Below the pieces are notes generated by a model. That model made no database searches. It was not told the DNA's origin and worked only from the letters and a program-made list of their open reading frames with translations. A stretch of DNA of 64,000 bases from Sanderia malayensis. Its lineage: Eukaryota > Cnidaria > Scyphozoa > Semaeostomeae > Pelagiidae. The stretch lies in assembly GCA_013076295.1 (NCBI GenBank), contig RQOL01000861.1, forward strand, positions 3,720,001 to 3,784,000, read 5' to 3'. Shown one piece after another: positions 59,559 through 64,000 of this stretch. Each line of letters opens with the position of its first letter. Position 1 is the stretch's first letter. Made by a program: the position numbers and the translations under genes.

Positions 59559-61133
59559 TTACGGTGCAATTGACATCAAAGACATTTGCGTCAAAAAAGT
59601 GTCTGCAGTAGAGCCAGTGCTGACGTGGGGTTCGCTTGCCACGATCACTCTTCTATACGCTGGGCAAGGCGTGATCAATCCGTAGTTGCATTCCTCGCAC
59701 GAATGCCGTCCACGTCCGCGTTGACGATCAGGATCAAGACGATCCCCAAATCTTTCGGGCAAGCAAAGTGTTCCACAACTATGGCATGGTGAGCGGCGAC
59801 CTTGAACAGTCTTGCCGTAAAATTCACGACCACAATTTTGGCATCGGTGAAGAGCCCAGCCGTATTCTAGGTGACGTGGAATGGCTTTATAGCGCTGCAA
59901 GCAACTATAAGAGAAGAGAGAGAGAGCTTCAAGTTTCGTTCCTAATGAAAGCTCAGTATCATTTACACCAAAACCAAAGCTTATTTGAGATAGCAAAAAC
60001 TCATTTGAAGGTTTCCGATATTGCACTTGCCGCAGCATGGGCAGAAATTATTGAAGGGGGGAGGGTGACAAATTTCGTCAACTAGCCCCAGGCCTCCATC
60101 GTTGCTAACTGGCTTGCATTGTTTTCTAAATGATGGCAGAAGATTCCTGTCATTTCTGCAGTAACTCAGAAAGTGTGTGTTAATTTCTTTAAAATACAAC
60201 CAAGCTGTTTCATCTAGCAATGCAATATATAGGTACATAGTAACAATGTTAATCTGTATTTTATGTGTATACCTCCTGCAGCGAGACACGGGCTTGTATT
60301 CCATGACATACCTCCACCATACGCTATCACACGGTTCACAAGCAAATTGTCGTTTTGACACATCAGCTCTGTCGTGTCGTTTAAGGTTTGCAGTTGTCAA
60401 AAGTGCCACGCCTGGGGGCAGGTTATCTGCTTCAAAATTGATCTACAAATAGATTGATGCAATGATTACGTGTAATTTGTTCACGCCAATTTACACGTCA
60501 GAGCCAGGATACAATTGTGTCGTGCATATACATACCTTGAGACGCCTCTGCAACAGATTACAACCCAATTCAACATCATTAGGGTGACCTCTGACGCAAA
60601 ATCTAACACTTCCAGTCGCAGCTTGGTGGAAATTGATGAATAAATTCTGTGTAAACCAATTTGTGTTGTCTACAACTTGTTGGATTTCCTCCCTAATCTC
60701 CCGGCCATGCTTCAGGTCCTCTCTTGCTATCTCAAATGACTGGGAATTCAAAAACACAATTTCAAATGTTTGCTTGTCAGGTTTTGTTTAGCTATTTTTA
60801 TTATAGAAACTTTAAAGCCTTTCAACAACAATGGTAACTGACCTTTTCGACTTCTCGGGCCCCGGCATTAGCTGTAAGGCAAGAAAAATATTTCTTACAT
60901 AATTTTTGGCCTAAATAGTGTTAAATATAGAGGAATTTTTGAAACATGAAAGGCCGGGTAAAACTACGGCATTCCCAAGGGAGGAGAGCTTCTTTTCTCC
61001 CAACGTTATCGTTACTTATCGATTAGAAAATTGAATCAATACTTATATGCATCGTACTTTACTTTAATTAATTGACAGACCTTAATAAAAGTAAAAGCAG
61101 TTTAAGTTTGGTAATCATACCTGGAATCGCCAT
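59559..61133 (-). CDS. SHFL: Shiftless (SHFL / C19orf66 / RyDEN) homologue
   Basis: Five exons on the minus strand, 61133-61121, 60871-60843, 60739-60536, 60442-60273 and 59904-59559, sum to 762 bases (253 residues; human 291). The human protein is an interferon-induced RNA-binding factor that inhibits programmed ribosomal frameshifting and restricts several RNA viruses. Matching blocks: LTTANLKRHDRADVSKRQFA, CEPCDSVWWRYV, VSRCRSCLQRYKAIP (human VSRCRKCRKRYEPVP), CHSCGTLCLPERF, DRLDPDRQ, and EPHVSTGSTADTFLTQ near the end. The paired CxxC motifs (CEPC, CRSC, CQNC, CHSC) form the zinc-ribbon-type core, complete here. The vertebrate acidic tail is absent. The tiny first two exons (13 and 29 bases) make MAIPANAGAREVEK and were chosen because phases fit. 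Function in this animal is inferred only. Confidence 0.88.
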
Positions 61134-61884
61134 GTTGTTTTGGGAATTCGATCGAATTCTAAGAATTGTCTCAGGAACAATACGACATGTCAAGTCAAGG
61201 CTGTTTTCGACGCCCACACGTAGTATCCTTCATATTTGTATACTTCAACATTCTGGATGAATGCAAATAAGAAGAAATACATACAATATACTGAAACAAC
61301 AAAAAAGGAAAAGAAAAGGAAAAACAAGCTAGTAAACAAACATTGATAATAAAAAGTAATAAAAAATCATTTACAACACTTGAAGCCCTGCACGTCGTAA
61401 CGTCGTAACACTGTCTAATTTTCAGAACAATAACGGAAATGGCTTCATGGAAGTATCGCATCTCGCAGAAAAAACGCAGTTTCTCGCGTGTGATATACAC
61501 ACTCCTTTTTTCTCTGCATGCTTGATGCCTTGTGTTTCTTTTTGGTCGGCAGTCTTTGCCTCTGGGTAAGCACAATCAATGTTCATTGAATTATTGTTTT
61601 AAATGTTTTGATTTATGTAAGGTGGATGGCAATATTTATGCACTTTATTATTCTCTCTAATTTGATTAATTAATTCTTTACAAGTGACGAATAATAAGAT
61701 ACAATATTTGCGGTCAATTGTTTTGGACGGGGTCTTGCCCGAATGAGGTCTTTTAGCATGGCACCACACTTGTAATCTTATCCTATGGGTATCAGTGAAA
61801 CAAAAGCAAGGAAGCAATGTAATACGATTTACGGTTATCGTCAAATTCTTTTAGGATATAAACTGCAACTTCAACTCCATCAAA
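61134..61884. promoter_or_regulatory. Divergent SHFL / MTHFD1 intergenic region
   Basis: The 751 bases between head-to-head genes should hold both promoters. No TATA box or clear interferon-response-like tandem GAAA..GAAA element is evident by eye. GAAACAACAAAAAAGGAAAAG at about 61292-61312 is purine-rich but not diagnostic. Confidence 0.4.
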
Positions 61885-64000
61885 ATGGCCACAATCATAA
61901 GTGGAAAAGCTCTTGCAAGGTATGGCTTACTATCCAGTTAACATTTTTTTACTTTCCTCGGTTTCACTTCTGCATATAGGATTTTCTAAAAATTCCACAT
62001 GTATAGTAGATATCTATCCATATAAATTCTTCTGCTGATTGGTTTTTGCAACACTTACTTTTGCAGTAAGATTAGAGACCAAGTTCGCATTGATGTGCAG
62101 GAGTTGAAAGAAACATCTGGCTTGAAGCCAGGTCTTGCCATTGTACAGGTAGTTGCAGTAATGCTATCAATTACTTGACACAGTCCATATTAATCTATTC
62201 CTACGTTCAATTCTGTTATTATCATCATATGACCAAGGTGTTTTATCATGTAGGTTGGAGATAGAGAAGATTCAAATGTTTATGTAAAATCAAAAGTAAA
62301 GCAAGCTACTGAGGTCAGTTTTTGCCACTGATTAATTTGATATAAAAAGATTTTATGATTTGCTGCAAATTTTATTAGCTGGGTTTTTTTTTAATTTGCA
62401 GCTTGGAATGTTGGCGAAACATGTCAAACTTCCACCAACTGTCTCGGAGAAGCAAGTATGTTTTTATCACCGTGGCATTGACTTGTTAATTTTCCAGCCA
62501 TCGGGATATATTTCGAGTGTTTTATTCCAAGGTGGGTTTTTTAGGTCCTTGATCAAATCGAAGAGCTAAATGAAGACCCTGATTTCCATGGTATCATCGT
62601 TCAACTGCCTTTAGACTGTAAAGATAATATTGACTCTGCATTGTGTACCAATAAAGTTCTTGCAGAAAAGGATGTTGATGGGTAATAAAATATACATACC
62701 TGCATACAATTTTATGCGTTATGCTGTTGTTAGTACTTCACTGGGTTAATTTTTTATTTGTGATTTTAGCATCAATGATATCAATGCTGGTAGACTGTCG
62801 CGTGGACAGTTGCACAATTGTTTTACACCTTGCACCCCAAAAGGCTGCCTTGAGCTTATTAAAGAGTCAGGTATTGTTTACATTAAAAGCTAAAATACTT
62901 GCAGTTGTAAAGCAAAAGCATTTGATTTCATCAGCTGTTTTCAAGAGCTCATAAAACTTAGCATTTTTTATTTGTTTTTAAGGAATCCAAATTCCAGGCA
63001 GCAATGCAGTTGTGCTTGGAAGAAGCAAAATTGTGGTATGATTGTTTACTTTTTACTTTTTATTTTATTTTCACTCTTTTAAATCAGATCTTTGTGTCAT
63101 TAATTGATGATTGATTAATTGCTTAGTCGTATTTTGTATTTTTCCATTAATTTCAACTTTCAAATTGTGCTTTTTGTGGTCTTCAGGGCTCTCCAATGGC
63201 CAATCTTCTTACATGGAATCATGCGACTGTTACAATTTGCCACTCGAAAACCAAGGACCTTCCAGATGTTGTAAGTGCATCAACCTCCTATCATTGCTCA
63301 ATTTTATTAAATTAAAAAAGGTATTGATCTCTGCAATCTAAAAAGTTTGGATAATACTATTTATTTTTCTCATTTTCAAGGTTAGAAGTGGTGACATTCT
63401 TGTTGCAGCAGTTGGAGTTGCTGAAATGGTGAAAGTAAGTTGTTGTTAATATGTGTTTTAATGCAGTCTCTCAATTTATTGGCATTGCTTACGAGCAATT
63501 ACTTATTGCAAAAAATGTTTTATTTATTCTAGCGTGACTGGGTGAAACCCGGTGCGGTGGTGATCGATTGCGGTATAACAGCAGTACCAGGTATGAAAAT
63601 TAATGAATTTGTGTTTATTAGTTCATGAACAGCACAATGTACGGAGAGGCTGCAATATGAGCTTGCACATTTGATCTAACCATTGATATTTTTGTTCAGA
63701 TGCAACAAAGAAGAGTGGTCAACGCTTGGTTGGTGACGTGGCCTACAAAGAATGCAAAGAGGTAGCAGGGTTCATAACACCAGTCCCTGGAGGTATTTAT
63801 TGACGACTATAAGGTATGGTTTTACCATTACACTATAAGCTAGAATATTTAATAAGCATTGCTTGTTTCCTTTTTTCCAGGTGTTGGCCCAATGACTGTT
63901 GCAATGCTTTTGGCTAACACTGTTGAAAGTTGCAAAAGATATGCTGCAGCTGCAGCCGTTCAGAAGGTAATTAAATGTAAAACTTAATTTTTAAATATCA
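61885..64000 (+). CDS. MTHFD1: C-1-tetrahydrofolate synthase, N-terminal dehydrogenase/cyclohydrolase domain (continues past window)
   Basis: Twelve exons in the window: 61885-61919, 62067-62148, 62254-62313, 62402-62455, 62545-62681, 62770-62870, 62983-63035, 63187-63270, 63381-63434, 63533-63590, 63700-63792 and 63881-63966, then an open donor. This domain interconverts methylene-, methenyl- and formyl-tetrahydrofolate with NADP. Signatures: [17 protein letters not shown] (catalytic Tyr and Lys), [54 protein letters not shown] (Rossmann loop) and [18 protein letters not shown]. The cytosolic-style start [13 protein letters not shown] has no presequence. Similarity is closest to MTHFD1, so a formyl-THF synthetase domain probably follows off the right edge, but a bifunctional MTHFD2-like protein cannot be excluded. 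Confidence 0.93.

Noticed and set aside
59768..60085. 105-residue plus-strand frame over SHFL
   Set aside because: Antisense of the conserved SHFL exon, whose minus-strand protein matches a known family.
1..64000. Bacterial operon or defence system
   Set aside because: Genes are intron-rich with eukaryotic families throughout. The MetE-like gene, which might suggest bacteria, is itself spliced in phase with animal-style introns.

Overview
This is a eukaryotic, animal-type window. Nearly every gene is split by short GT-AG introns (mostly about 60 to 400 bases), the DNA is AT-rich by eye, and the genes are unmistakably metazoan: CFAP61, TAF5, eIF3k, ACYP, ARMC8, PA2G4, NAGS, SHFL and MTHFD1. 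Interstitial (CCCTAA)n tracts, many short inverted-repeat elements, an intronless rhodopsin-type receptor and an animal MetE-like gene suggest a marine invertebrate, perhaps a cnidarian or sponge. The phylum cannot be fixed from the window. Exon models were built by hand from splice sites, reading phase and similarity to remembered protein families. For TAF5, PA2G4, eIF3k, ACYP, NAGS, SHFL, the MetE-like gene and the BTB gene the summed exons are an exact multiple of three. CFAP61 and ARMC8 are off by one base somewhere.

Layout. 1-1482 (+): 3' end of a zinc-knuckle gene whose last intron is almost wholly a foldback element. 1483-3695: transposon graveyard (nested MITEs, a hairpin). 3696-13715 (+): CFAP61, 43 exons. 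14571-15444 (+): two-exon BTB protein. 15942-16235 (+): 97-residue coiled-coil protein. 16508-16990: MITE. 17517-17987 (-): intronless EF-hand-like protein. 18918-32623 (-): TAF5, 22 exons, whose 4 kb intron holds an unrecognised nested gene on the other strand and whose other introns hold several MITEs. 32928-34303: hAT-like non-autonomous element. 34548-38562 (-): MetE-like gene with two interchangeable first exons and telomere-like repeats in an intron. 38745-40485 (+): eIF3k, sharing a 182-base divergent promoter with the MetE-like gene. 40848-41796 (+): acylphosphatase. About 42283-42495: tRNA-derived SINE. 42946-44028 (+): class A-like GPCR. 45016-50566 (+): ARMC8. 51263-54460 (+): PA2G4. 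55171-58618 (-): NAGS. 59559-61133 (-): SHFL (Shiftless) homologue. 61885 to the window end (+): MTHFD1, incomplete.

The genes are mostly housekeeping (transcription, translation, protein turnover, one-carbon and arginine metabolism) plus one cilium gene and one antiviral-factor homologue. They form no operon-like system. The least ordinary items are the duplicated first exon of the MetE-like gene, the interstitial telomeric satellite in its intron, the invertebrate SHFL homologue, the nested orphan gene in TAF5, and the variety of non-autonomous DNA transposons, several with clean target-site duplications.
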